Assembly (NCBI RefSeq): GCF_036850765.1
Contig: NC_089493.1
Location: forward strand, 189,381,140-189,445,139
DNA length: 64,000 bases
Source of the DNA: Saccopteryx bilineata
Taxonomy: Eukaryota; Chordata; Mammalia; Chiroptera; Emballonuridae
Reading direction: 5' to 3'
Part shown: piece by piece, positions 11,160-21,586 of the stretch
Layout: every line of letters begins with the position of its first letter
Numbering within the stretch: position 1 is the first letter of the stretch
Translations under genes and position numbers: made by a program
The notes under the pieces: model-generated
Told to the model about the DNA's origin: nothing
What the model saw: only the letters and a program-made list of their open reading frames with translations
Database searches by the model: none

Positions 11160-11756
11160 GAACAACCCAGGAATGGCAATGGGTCTAGACCCCTGCCAGA
11201 AAAGGTCCTAAAAGCCTCCTGTCTCTTGTCAAAGACCAGGAAAGACACAGACTAGCAAACAGGAAACTCTTAGATAATAACCACTTGCTCTAGCGAATTA
11301 TCACAGAAGAACTGCAACCCCACTCTCACCTGCCACTGCAGTCGGGACCCTAAACCTCTACCCCCAGGAGGCTTTGATGAGTTAGGTGCCCAACACTGTC
11401 CTGGGATGGTGTCAGAGAAGGCCAATGAGGACCCCACCCCTCCCAGGTGTCAGTAAGACCGAGAGGGAGCTTGGATGTCCCCCTTCACCTGGCTTACCTA
11501 GGTGCTGTCCTCCTGACCCCTCCCTCTTCCCTGCGGAACTGTTATCGGAGAACCAGTGTATCTAGGATGCAGAGTCTCAGAATATAAGACAGAAATGTCC
11601 AGGCTTCAGTCAAATATCATCCATTGTACCAAAGACCAGGAAGATTTCAGACTGAGTGAAAAAAAGACAATCCATAGATGTCAACCCCAAAATGACAGAG
11701 ATGTCAGAAATATTTGACAAAGTGTTTGGGGAAACATTAGATCATTTAGAGCTTCT

Positions 11757-11857
11757 TTTTATTTTTTTAGTTTTAGAGAGAAAGGAAGGGAGAGAGGGAC
11801 AGGAACATTGATCTGTTCCTGTATGTGCCCTGACCAGGGATTGAACCAGCAACCCCA
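11757..11857 (-). mobile_element. Family D SINE, 5'-truncated
   Basis: Reverse-oriented tail and body ('gagagggacaggaacattga', 'atgtgccctgaccagggatt') that stops after 'gaaccagcaacccc', so most of the tRNA head is missing. L1-type sequence resumes directly afterwards. Confidence 0.75.
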
Positions 11858-11913
11858 AACAAAGTAAACCCAAGAAATCCACGCCCAGACAATTAAACTT
11901 CTGTAAAGTTGAT

Positions 11914-12041
11914 GCCTTGGCTGGGTGGCTCAGTGGATAAAGCGTTGTCCCAGTGCACCAAGGTCCTGGGTTCAATCCCTACCAGGGCCCGTATAAGCAG
12001 CCGCCAATGTGTATACAACTAAGTGGAACAACTAGTTGATG

Positions 12042-12091
<50 letters not shown>

Positions 12092-12124
12092 CCTCCCTCC
12101 CTCCCTCCCTCCCTCCCTCCCTCC
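11914..12124 (+). mobile_element. Family D-like SINE with expanded CT/CCTC tail
   Basis: Head 'gccttggctgggtggctcag' and 'tgggttcaatccctaccagg' lead to 'tagttgatgcttctctctc' and a pure (CT)n then (CCCT)n tract at 12043-12124. The head differs slightly from other D copies and may be a separate subfamily. Confidence 0.75.
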
Positions 12125-12420
12125 TCCACCCCAGACTCTCGAGAAAGAGTAAGCAAAGTATCCAACCTTTGGTATGCTGTGTCACCTCTGGAGGCTACCG
12201 CAGCTGAGTGACCAGGGCTGGGGAGCAGGGTGTCAACAATAGTGCAGGAAGCCATGTGTTTGGGGTCAGGGAACCTTACCAGATTTTAGGGCGACCACCT
12301 AAAACCTTACACATTTTAAGGCGTAGCTCAGACCTCTGCCCTTGGTAACAGCCCCCTAGGGTTTTCAGTGGAATGGAAACAGGGCTCTCTGGGAGTGGTG
12401 AACAGACCCCCCGCTGAGGA

Positions 12421-12960
12421 CCTTTCCACCCGCTGCTCCCCTGGCCTGCAATGCTCCTTCTGCGCCTCTTCACGTGGCCGGCTGCCTCTGGTTTCGGCCG
12501 CAGTGCCATCTCAGAAAGGCCTTCTCTGGCCCCGTCTACAGTCGAGGTCCTGCGAGTCCCCACCCTGCCAAACTTTGCCATAGCACCTGTGTTTCCTTCT
12601 TGTCATTGACCGCCACGTGCCATTATTTACTCATGTGTTGACTTGTAGACTGTATTTTTTCTTTTTTTTTTTAATTTTAAAATTTTATTTAGAAAATTAT
12701 CTTTAACACGGTGACATTGATCAATTAGAGCATATAGATCTCAGGCAAACCTTTCAATAGCATTTGAACTGTTGATTATGTTGTATACCCATTGCTCAAA
12801 GTCCAATCATTTTTTTGTCACTTTATAAGTAGATTGTATTTCTTCCGTACTAAACTGTAAGCTCTGTGGGACCAGAAACCACCCGGTGCCCTGAGCACTT
12901 GCCCCATTGCCTGGTACACAGTTGACAGATAAGACTCTTGTTGAATAAATGAATCAAGAG
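12421..12960 (+). mobile_element. L2 LINE 3' end, split by an L1 insertion
   Basis: The left part (12421-12659) carries 'catctcagaaaggccttctc' and 'tttactcatgtgttgac'. The right part (12829-12960) carries 'ctgtaagctctgtgggacc', 'cattgcctggtacacag' and 'ttgttgaataaatgaatc', the L2 3' end. The halves are separated by a 3'-L1 fragment at 12660-12828. Confidence 0.75.
12660..12828 (-). mobile_element. L1 3' UTR insertion, 5'-truncated
   Basis: Poly-T at 12662 opens the reverse complement of an L1 3' end ('cggtgacattgatcaattag', 'gttgtatacccattgctc'). Flanks tgtagactgtattt and agtagattgtattt look like its target duplication. Insertion in an L2 dates it as later. Confidence 0.7.
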
Positions 12961-12989
12961 CCAAGAAGGCGAGAGACCCACCTTTCAAA

Positions 12990-13185
12990 GAACAACTGTG
13001 TTTCAGGGGCTGAGTTGGCACTTTATTTATATAGTCTCATTCAGCTATCATGAGGGGACAGTGAGGTGGGTGTCGTGGCTCCATTTGACAGACGAGCAAA
13101 CTGAGGCTCAAAGAGGCACAGTCTCATGCCCAGAGTCACACATGGACCAAGATGCAGAGCCAAGTTTCACGCACGGATTTTTTTA
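12990..13185 (-). mobile_element. MIR SINE remnant
   Basis: Reverse MIR order: 'gcactttatttatatagtc', 'tccatttgacagacgagc', 'aaactgaggctcaaagagg', 'cccagagtcacacatgg'. Confidence 0.8.
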
Positions 13186-13450
13186 TTCCTGCCCATGTAT
13201 TTCCCACTATTCCACCCAGCCATTCAGTCGAGGCAACTTATCTAGGCTTAAGCCTCAACCTTTGCTGCGTTATCTTGTGAAATTCACGCAGACTGCTCAT
13301 TTTAAAATCTTAGAATGAGGCATCAAACCAGGAGCAGTGGACACGTAAATAGCATTTTATTCCACCCGTCCCCGAACAGTAGGGCGAGAGTTTAATTGAA
13401 GTGCCCGGGTACCATGGCGATGCTCGATTTCTGAAGCTCTATAAATACCC

Positions 13451-13553
13451 CTGAGGCTTCTGCTGGTTACTGCTCCCACCCCCGTTCCCACCAGGGCTCC
13501 TCTGAGGCTTCTGCTGGTTACTGCTCCCCACCCCTGTTCCCACTAGGGCTCCT
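13451..13553. repeat. Two-copy tandem duplication of a 51/52-bp unit
   Basis: Both units open 'ctgaggcttctgctggttac' and close 'agggctcct'. They are 13451-13501 and 13502-13553 and differ at only a few bases, implying a recent local duplication. Confidence 0.95.
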
Positions 13554-14224
13554 CTTCTGCGCTGAGATGCGACTGGAGGAAAGCTTTGCAGGAACCCCCT
13601 CCCTCTACTCACAAGCCTTCTCCTCTCTACAACCCCCTCCTGCCCTTGAGACTGAGATTTCACCTCCTCTTCCTCCTCCTGTGCATAATTTACTTCCTCA
13701 CTGATGAAAGACACAACAGCTCCCAGCCCTCATTACCCAGAGGACCCTCGGATGGGAGAGTCCAGTCCGCACCATTCCTGACAGCCCAGTGATAGTCGTG
13801 TCCAGGAGAAATCCCGTTCATTTCATGAATGAACCAGCCAGGAACAAGGGGGAGAGGAGGAGGCGGGCAGCACAGGGAGCGACGTGGCCCTCCCCCCGTG
13901 GAGACGGCTCCATCCAGCCTGTGGGTGGAGCTCCATCCCTGCTTGCTAATCCTCAGGTGCACCTTGTCGCGCCCGGCCGCACTGGTGCTGGGCAAGGACC
14001 AGGGGGAGCCATCTCCTGCTTGGAATTCACAGCCCCCACTTGAACTCTGCCCCTCTCCTGGGGAGCACAGCCGGACCTCAGCGGGGCGCCCTCCCGCCTC
14101 CCACCACTCCAGGTGGACACGCCGTCCAAACGCAAGGCCTTTGGAGACTAGGCTCCTGGCCGCTCCTGCACCCCCTTCCCACCAGGCTGCTAGTGCCGAA
14201 TTGACAAGCAAAACCCACCGGGAG
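13554..14224. other. Unique intergenic sequence
   Basis: GC-rich, non-repetitive; open frames up to 191 codons on the − strand lack domains. Nothing else is seen. Confidence 0.5.
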
Positions 14225-14280
14225 CGGACCTGGAACCTTGGCTCTATTGCTGATGACATGACCATAGGAAAGTCATTTCC

Positions 14281-14448
14281 TTTTCTTTTTTTAAAAAAAT
14301 TTTAATTTATTGATTTTAGTGAGAGAGGAAGGTAGAGAGAGAGACAGGAATATCGATCAATCCCTTGTATGTACCCGGACCGGGGATCAAACCAACAACC
14401 CCTGTGCTGTGGAACAATGCTCTGACCAACCGAGCCATCGTTCAGGGC
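14281..14448 (-). mobile_element. Family D SINE
   Basis: Reverse orientation: A/T-rich tail, 'gagagagacaggaatatcg', 'ggggatcaaaccaacaacc', 'ctctgaccaaccgagcc', 'cagggc'. Flanks aaagtcatttc and aaagtcacttc form the slightly worn target duplication. Confidence 0.85.
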
Positions 14449-14548
14449 AAAAAGTCACTTCTTTTAAGTCTCAGTTTAGGTATCTGTAAAATGGGATTAA
14501 TGAGAACCCGGGCAGTGCCTCATGAATCGTAGAAATTCCATCTCCCTA

Positions 14549-14944
14549 GGCCCTGGCCGGTTGGCTCAGCGGTAGAGCGTCGAGCGGTAGAGCGTCGACC
14601 TGGCATGCGGGGGACCCGGGTTCGATTGCCAGCCAGGGCACATAAGAGAAGCGCCCATTTGCTTCTCCATTCCCCCCTCCTTCCTCTCTGTCTCTCTCCT
14701 CCCCTCCCGCAGCCAAGGCTCCATTGGAGCAAAGATGGCCCGGGCGCTGGGGATGGCTCCTTGGCCTCTGCCCCAGGCGCTAGAGTGGCTGTGGTCTCGG
14801 CAGAGCGACGCCCTGGAGGGGCAGAGCATCGCCCCCTGGTGGGCAGAGCGTCACCCCCTGGTGGGCGTGCCGGGTGGATCCCGGTCGGCCGCATGCGGGA
14901 GTCTGTCTGACTGTCTCTCCCCGTTTCCAACTTCAGAAAAATAC

Positions 14945-14972
<28 letters not shown>
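14549..14972 (+). mobile_element. Family A SINE with duplicated A-box segment
   Basis: Complete family A copy with two CTCF-core-like blocks (14828-14843 and 14850-14865) and a pure A tail of about 27. The head contains 'agcggtagagcgtcg' twice in tandem, a small internal duplication over the promoter A box. The 18-bp target duplication agaaattccatctcccta differs at one base from the right-hand copy at 14973-14990. Confidence 0.95.
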
Positions 14973-14975
<3 letters not shown>

Positions 14976-15021
14976 AATCCCATCTCCCTATTTGTAAAAT
15001 AAGTAGGCAATGCTAGACTTA

Positions 15022-15203
15022 TTTTGATTTTTTAAAATTAATTTTAGAGAAAAAGGAAGATACACAGAGAGAAATATCAAATTATTGTGCCACCATTCAT
15101 GCTTTCATTGGTTGGTTCCTGTCCGTGCCCTAACTGGTGACTGAACCTGCACCCTGGCTGACTGGGACGACGCTCTAACCAACTGAGCCACCTGGCCAGC
15201 GCC
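15022..15203 (-). mobile_element. Family D SINE (older)
   Basis: Reverse order: AT-rich tail, 'cagagagaaatatcaaatta', 'tcattggttggttcctgtcc', 'gacgctctaaccaactgagc', 'cctggccagc'. No clean target duplication. Confidence 0.8.
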
Positions 15204-17029
15204 GGTTTATGCTCAAGCACCATATTAAGCGCTGAGGACCCAGAGATAAACAAGAAACCATCTCTCCTGCCAAGGCTTCATCCACCCTAACTTTCCCTGG
15301 CTTTAAGACGTGTCTCCCCACCATGGAAAAGAACAGTCCATGGGCTCGATGATGAATTCCAGCTAAGGCACGGCTACAGAAAGGGGCCAGTGTCAGCTCA
15401 GCCTCAGAAACGTGACTGTGGGCGCGCTCAGGACGTGTGGGAGGGGCGGCCGTGGCGTCAGGGAAATTCTCAGCAGAGGTTTCCACAACCCCACTCCCTT
15501 GAAGAAAGCAGAAGCTAACAGGAAATTACTGCTGATGTATCTGTTCCTTGATTTTATTTTATTTTTTTTAAGGCTTAATTTCTCCTTATCATCTTTGTGA
15601 AATATGTTACCCGGATGCTCTGAAACACATGTATGGAGGAAACTGGCTTTCTTCTTTGGCGGCTGTGGCGGCGGGCGGCGGGCGGCAGGCGGGGACGGTT
15701 GTACGTAGGCGTCTTTTTTTTAAAGACAAGACGGCCTGCTACAGGTACAGGTCTCCTGTGGGCCACCTAGATGAGAAAGCGAACAACGAAAGGCTTGGCC
15801 TGTGGTCACTTCTGCTGTGTCCTCCAACTCCACTCATGGGCAGTCAAACACAGCCTTCCACTCGGATTCCTGCAGCTCAGTCACCTGTAGGGTAACGTCC
15901 CATTCACCCCGTCACGTGGCTCAGCCGGTTTTACCTTTAATCCCTTTCACGTTTGTCCGCAGCTTTGAAGAATGCCTGGGGGATGATTCACCCACCATCA
16001 CATGGGGCAGGCAGTCATCTGTGTTATTACCTCACCCTGCTCGCAGCTTCTGGAAGATAACCTGGGAGTCTTTGGTTGGGGTGGTGGGCTGGAATGAAGA
16101 AGGACGGACGAGCAGACCGAGGCTGTAAGGAGTCCATGCCTGTTCTGGTCCCGCTTTCCTACACCCCAGCTCGGGGACAAAGGTCCAAAGGAGCAAGCCA
16201 CATGGAAAATGCTGGGGCTTGAGCACCTGGGCTGGCAGGAAAGTTGAATTTGGCCGTGTGGAAGGTGTTTCCCCTTCACCAGTGAGCCAACCAGTGAGAA
16301 GGCTGGCTTGCAAAACAAGGCAAAAACAAAACCAGTAGTTAGGAGGATTGTGACAGGCAACCACGCATAATTTTCAGGAAGGGGAAGGGCACGGACTTGC
16401 GTTTGGAACGGCAGATACTTCATGGTTCCCATTTCACTGGTGCATGCTTGTTGCCAGGCACTGGCACTCCGAATGTGCCACGGGGGGGCCCTGGGGTGAC
16501 GGCTTACTGCCGGGTGCAAGGCCTCTATCCTTCTCTTTCCTTGAGCCTTTACAGCAGGCCTACTGAGTTTGTATTATGTTTTCTAGAGGTCAGGCTGCCA
16601 CTTGGGCTGAGCACGTTACTCAAGGTCAAAGGGCTAGAAAACAGGGTAGGTTTGGGACCCAAACAGCTTGCTTCCAGAGCTTTTGCTTCTCAGACAAAAA
16701 AAATTATGAAGCAAGCATCAGCAGAGACAAGCATTCATCAGCACGTGGAATACTTCAGATCTAGGAGTCGGTCTAGGCGTTGCAGAGGACGGCCAGTCCT
16801 CCCTCAGCGTGGTCCACAGGCTCTAGGACTTTAGGAGAAACAATGCATAATGTAACCAATTTATCCACGGAATCATGGATGTAAACAGGAGTTAAGGTCC
16901 CAGAGCATAAATGTAACAGAACGGCGCTGAACAATATGACATTATTCGAGGACCTGCTATAATTTAAAGAGAGAGACACACACAGTATAGGTTAATGTTT
17001 GAACCTGAATGCTCTAGCGAGGCAGACCC
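15204..17029. other. Unique intergenic sequence
   Basis: Non-repetitive except for a short GGC-rich patch at about 15659-15697. Open frames of up to 173 codons have no domain. No RNA gene or promoter is recognised. Confidence 0.5.
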
Positions 17030-17195
17030 GGATCTACTGATCAGCTCTGTGTCCTTGGTCAATAGTACACCACCTCAGAACTTCAGTTTTCTCATCAGTG
17101 AAATGGGTATAATAAGTAGGATTCCCTTACTCCGGAGGGTTATTGTGAGGATTAAGTGAGCTCATGTGTGTGAGGCACCTACCCAGCACCATGTT
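17030..17195 (+). mobile_element. MIR SINE remnant
   Basis: Sense order: 'cagttttctcatcagtg', 'aaatgggtataataag', 'gttattgtgaggattaagtg', 'gtgaggcacctaccc'. Confidence 0.85.
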
Positions 17196-18379
17196 GATTT
17201 TACTTTTGAGCCACGGCCCTAATCAACAGTGGGAGGTTTTTATCTAGTCAGGGCTTGGTCCAAGGAAGTGCAGAGAGTTGTGGGAATTCCCTGTGAGAGG
17301 ATGAGGAACTCCTACTTTTGGCTGTTGGTGGCCAGCGTGAGGCCCAGGTTTCTGGACTTTCATGCATGGTATCTATGGAATGAAGGAGGAAAGGAAGGAA
17401 GGGCCGAACCGAGTCCATAGGTCTGGCCTCAGGGAAGTAACTGACTTTGTGGAAGGCATTTGGAGATGACGAGCTGCCATGGTGGCTCTTCTCTATTGAG
17501 GACTGAGACCACAAACTGGGGATTCCCTCCCTTGCTCAGGACACCGGGGCCCACACAACAAAGATGCTGGCTGCTCAGGGAGACTGGGGGGCTCAGTCAA
17601 GAGGTCACTGGGCTTCCTTCCTCCAGTCCAGCTTCCTGACACAGATCCAGGGCAAAGAGAACCCCAGAGGGCTCAACACACTCAGGAAACACTAGCCAGT
17701 TGATCCTCCAATCATGCGACCTTTTTTGTATTATATTTTTAATTTCTCAAGAAATACTGTCTCTGATTTTTAAATTCCATTTTTTTTTCAAAATGAATTT
17801 TGCTTTGTTGTCTTTGTTCTTCTTCAAAACCCCGCTACCCCCAAATCCGTTATTTACCTCAAAGTATCAAAGAAGAGAACACATGTGAAGCGGCTAGCCC
17901 ACAGCCCGCGAGGGGTTCCGAGGGGTTCCGTTCCATTCAGCTGGCAGAAGTAACTGTTACTTTTACAAAATACTCACCCTGACACCCTCTGGAGTCCTCC
18001 TGGGGAAGAGGATTGACAGCACTCCTGATTTTAGGGACCCAGAGGAGAGCCAGCTACATTTGTACATCCGAGAGGTGGGGGGATGGGTGAAACAACGTGG
18101 GGAGAAGAATGGAATAAGGAGACAGATGGTGCGTGTGTTGGGGGAAGGGATCAGAGATCCTGGAAAACTTATGTTCCCGGCTTTACAAGAATGTTTCTAT
18201 TTAACCGCTTCTTGCCTACTCCGGATTCTACAGAACAGAGAAGCAGGGATTTGTAAGATGTGGGGTCACCTGTGCCAAAAGCCTGGACGCTCGGGGTGGA
18301 GAGGGCCAGGAGTGTTGGGAAGCAGAGGCAGAGCGGGTCTTGCCTAGCCTTCTGGGGCTCAACTCGGTTTGGGACCCAG
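17196..18379. other. Unique sequence upstream of the WWC1 promoter
   Basis: Non-repetitive, moderate GC, rising toward 18290. It has a short tandem 'gaggggttcc' duplication near 17910. No TATA-type promoter or transposon was recognised. Confidence 0.5.
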
Positions 18380-18450
18380 GTTAGGGGCGGTCTCCCTCTG
18401 CCCAGCCGAGCCGCGTAAGGGCGGGCGGCCGGCCGGCGGTCCGGACTGTC

Positions 18451-18466
18451 CCACGAGGGGGCGCGT
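18451..18466 (+). promoter_or_regulatory. Candidate CTCF site in the WWC1 promoter
   Basis: CCACGAGGGGGCGC matches the CTCF core CCACNAGGGGGCGC at every position, on the + strand about 600 bp before the WWC1 start codon. It is in unique sequence. Binding is inference; a match this exact in a CpG island is a good candidate for a promoter-proximal boundary or loop anchor. Confidence 0.6.
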
Positions 18467-18798
18467 CTCGGGTCCTAGGACCCGCCCTCGCCGCGCTGGG
18501 CGTGGGGAGGAGACCTGGAACCCAGGAGCCCGGCGCTCCGCCTCCCGTTTCCGGGGCAGCGCGGTTACCTGCACTGCACGAGCCGCACCTGGCGGAGGCA
18601 GGAGTCGCCAAGCCAGAGAGCGCAGCGCTGCGAGCCGAGGAGGGACGGACGGCACCGGCGGAGGGAACGGGGAAGCGGCGGCGGGCGGTGTGGAGGGCGC
18701 AGAGCGCCGGAGGAGGGCAGGCGGCAGCTGCGCTCGGCTCGCTCTGCCCGGCCGGCCGGGCGCGCACCCGGGCCCGCACCGCGCCGCTGCGGGCGCAC

Positions 18799-18810
18799 AT
18801 GGCAGCCTGA
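18799..18810 (+). promoter_or_regulatory. uORF 1 in the WWC1 leader (3 codons)
   Basis: ATG GCA GCC TGA. A minimal upstream reading frame with a purine at −3 (A) and G at +4, a favourable context if transcription starts upstream of it. Confidence 0.45.
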
Positions 18811-18876
18811 GAGGCCGGCGGCGGGAGAGGCGGGCAGCGCGGGGCTGGAGCTGCGGGGCTGGAGCCGCAGGGCCGC

Positions 18877-18912
18877 ATGGACAGCCGCGCCACCCGGGCC
18901 GGCGCTCACTAG
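18877..18912 (+). promoter_or_regulatory. uORF 2 in the WWC1 leader (11 codons)
   Basis: Starts ATGGAC (−3 is C, +4 is G) and stops at TAG, 18910-18912. It is fully upstream of the main start. Confidence 0.45.
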
Positions 18913-18955
18913 GGCCCCCAGTCCGCGGGCGCCACCCCACCCCCCTGCCCCGATT

Positions 18956-19006
18956 ATGGTGCCTCGGCGGCCGCCCGGACCGGGCAAAGCCGGCGGGAGC
19001 CGCTGA
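18956..19006 (+). promoter_or_regulatory. uORF 3 in the WWC1 leader (16 codons)
   Basis: Starts ATGGTG and stops at TGA, 19004-19006. It is in the same frame as WWC1 but separated from it by the stop, so it does not extend the protein. Confidence 0.45.
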
Positions 19007-19191
<185 letters not shown>

Positions 19192-19330
19192 CCCCAGGGG
19201 GCCTCCATACTCCCAGCCGGGGCCCCTTCTGCCCTAGGGGCCACCAGCCGAGACTGGCCAGGAGGGCAGGGGTGGGGGGAGGCTCAGCCAGCCGCTGGCG
19301 GTCTCTTTACCCCAGCCCCCCCCCCACTCC

Positions 19331-20514
19331 CCTTAGGGAGCGCTGGTCCCGCCTCTGTAGGCTGCTGGGAGGAGGGGACAGCCAGGGAGTTGGCCCAGAC
19401 TGCCCCCTCCGCCATCCCTAGGTGGAGGACTTAGGCCCCAGCCCGCACCTGCCCAGAGTTTTGACCTCAAGCTCTAGCCCCGCCCCTGCCCCCTTCAGGA
19501 CGAGAAGTCAGGCGGGGGCAGGGGGACCGAACTAGCTGAGGGATGCTGGAGCGGCCCGGGGAGGTTTTTCTCTGCCAGGGGAGGAGAGCGCGGAGGGGGC
19601 GGGGGAAGCATCTGGTTTGGAGGGGGTGGTAGGGCCTTAGGATTCCGGGGAGACTGCTGGAGGAAGGACAGACACTCCGCGCAGGGGAAGGCAGCCTGGA
19701 GTAGTGTGATTTTTGACAGGTGCCTCCAAGGTTCTGGGAAGAGCCTCCGAGCGCCCGAGAGGCCTGGAGGCCAGGAGTGGGAAGGAAAGGAAGGGGCTGG
19801 GCGGGCTGATCGGGGAGGCTGGTTCTCCAGGAATCCCCAGCAACTTGAAAGCTGTTAGGATGTATAGGTAGAGGTGAGAGGCCGCCTGTGAAGCCCTACC
19901 CAGTGCCTCTTCCTCCTCCCTTTCTTCCTCTGGCGACCCGGCTCCTCAGCCCTGCATTAGCGCGTCCTGACCTTGGTGGCCACCACACCAGCTGTAGCAC
20001 GGGATTTTTTTTTTTTTTTTTTTTTTTTGCTGAGGCAGGTGGAGTCTGAGATGCCTGGTGGGCCTCTTAGCTTCCAGACTTTCTCCCCGTTTGCACTGCC
20101 TGGCATAGCTCTGCACCCTTGCAGCCCCTCCCGATGTACATCCTGGGGGGAGGGAAGGACCACCCTCTGGGAAGGCTTTGCTGTTGTCTTTTGCTCACAC
20201 AGCCTGTGGTCAGAGTGTCTTAAGGAATGTGGAATTTTTACCTGGTCATTGTGACCTTGGGCGTCAGGTGCCTGTAAAGCCAGGAGGTGAATTTTCTGGA
20301 CCTCCATTGCTAGGTTGGGATGGAGTCCCAGAGGCTAGGATGGGTGTGGGACCAGGTGAGGGGTAGTAACAAAAAGAAAAAGCAGAAAGAGGATGTGGGT
20401 CCAGATTCCCAGTCGTTCCTGTGAGCGTGTAAGTTTATCCATTCGACATTTACTGGGTCGCTCTATGCTCAGTAGCTTGCTGCTGAGTGTCTCATTACGG
20501 TGACCTGGAGGAGA
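19331..20514. other. Unique intronic sequence next to the promoter
   Basis: GC-rich until about 19850, then mixed. A T24 run occupies 20005-20028 without an attached recognisable SINE. Nothing else is recognised. Confidence 0.5.
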
Positions 20515-20585
20515 AATTTTTAGTGCTGGAGCAAGCTGCTTGAACCTTTGAGCCTCAGTTTCCCTGTTTGTCAGACGAATGGTTT
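20515..20585 (+). mobile_element. MIR fragment
   Basis: 'cttgaacctttgagcctcag' then 'tttccctgtttgtcagacg' is the central MIR motif in sense orientation. Confidence 0.6.
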
Positions 20586-21213
20586 CCTCAAAAGGGAAGC
20601 AGTAATAGTGGACATCTTAAAAGTTGGGAAGGACATGGAAGATCAGCGTCCAAGTCCCACTTTCAAACACAGGAGAAAATTTGAGGCCCAGCAGTGCGAG
20701 GGGCTCATTGTCATGTTTACGCTACTCTCGTGTGCCAAGCTCGTTACCGGCTCCGAACTTCTAACCTTCAAACATATTCCGACTCACTCTGCTTCCCCAC
20801 CCGCCTCATGGTCCCTTGTGTTGGTGAACTGGGCGGCCCCCTGTCCTCTTTTAGAACACGCACAAGTGTGAGCTCCCGTGTCCTCCCCCAGTGTGGGTCC
20901 TGGCAGCGTCCTGCAGCAGGTGTGCTGGGTGTCGGAAGTAGACAGCCCCACACGCAGCTCTGCTAACTCACTCCGGGTCACGCATCTGCGGACTTTTCTG
21001 GGGCTCTGAGTGGCTAACATGGCTGTCGAAAGCCTCTCAAGCAACAGTAATTCCTTACCCTTGGAAGAGGGCAAGCAGTCTTGTTTCTGCAAACACCTGA
21101 TTTGAGCATAATTTTCCAAATTCTAATTATTGTATGTGGACCAACCACCTTCACACTATTTTGCGCTGTCCATCTTGCTATTGCTTACTTAATACTTGAC
21201 TTCATTTACTTAT
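20586..21213. other. Unique intronic sequence
   Basis: No feature recognised; short frames only. Confidence 0.5.
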
Positions 21214-21586
21214 TAAAAAAAAAAAAAGTTTATTGACTTTAGAGAGAGAGAGGATGGGAGAGAGGGAGGGAGAGACAGGAACATTGATGTGCTCCTGTCT
21301 GCGCCCTGACTGGGGATGGAGCCGGCAGCTTCTGTGCTTCGGGACGATGCTCTAAACCAGCTGAGCCTGGCCTGTGGTGGCGCAGTGGATAAAGCGTCAA
21401 CCTGGAAGTGCTGAGGTCGCCGGTTCGAAACCCTGGGCTTGCCTGGTCAGGGCACGTGTGGGAGTTGATGCTTCTGGCTCCTCCCCCCTCCTATCTATCT
21501 ATCTCTCTCTCTCCTCTCTAAAAATGAATAAATAAAATTAAAAAAAAAATAAAATAAAATAAACCAGCTGAGCCATCCGGCCAGGG
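21214..21586 (-). mobile_element. Family D SINE, split by a family B SINE
   Basis: The left part (21214-21365) carries the tail, 'gagagacaggaacattgatg', 'ctgactggggatggagcc' and 'gacgatgctctaaaccag'. The end of the tRNA head, 'ctgagccatccggccagggc', continues after the inserted SINE at 21568-21587. The break and the 13-bp duplication taaaccagctgag prove the order of events. Confidence 0.95.
21366..21559 (+). mobile_element. Family B SINE nested in a family D SINE
   Basis: Head 'cctggcctgtggtggcgcag', 'tggataaagcgtcaacctgg', B box 'cggttcgaaaccc', 'gggagttgatgcttctgg', CT/TATC repeat and 'aaaatgaataaataaaat'. Perfect 13-bp target duplication at 21353-21365 and 21560-21572. Confidence 0.97.

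Larger units (their letters stand above)
10530..11913 (+). mobile_element. L1M 5' region fragment, interrupted by SINEs
   Basis: Blocks such as 'cccatgaacttaaaccatgt' (10578), 'agaaatgtccaggcttcag' (11591) with 'aaaaaagacaatccatagatg' (11660), and 'aacccaagaaatccacgccc' (11868) follow the order of an old mammalian L1 5' leader running toward ORF1. A family A' SINE (10802) and a family D SINE (11757) interrupt it. No intact ORF remains. Confidence 0.6.
14225..15020 (+). mobile_element. MIR SINE interrupted by two younger SINEs
   Basis: MIR pieces lie at about 14225-14280 ('ttgctgatgacatgacc'), 14449-14530 ('aagtctcagtttaggtatc', 'tgtaaaatgggattaatg') and perhaps 14991-15010. They are pried apart by a family D (14281) and a family A (14549) SINE. 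Confidence 0.65.

Noticed and set aside
15659..15697. GGC-rich patch as a second CpG island or alternative promoter
   Set aside because: Only about 40 bp long and flanked by ordinary sequence.
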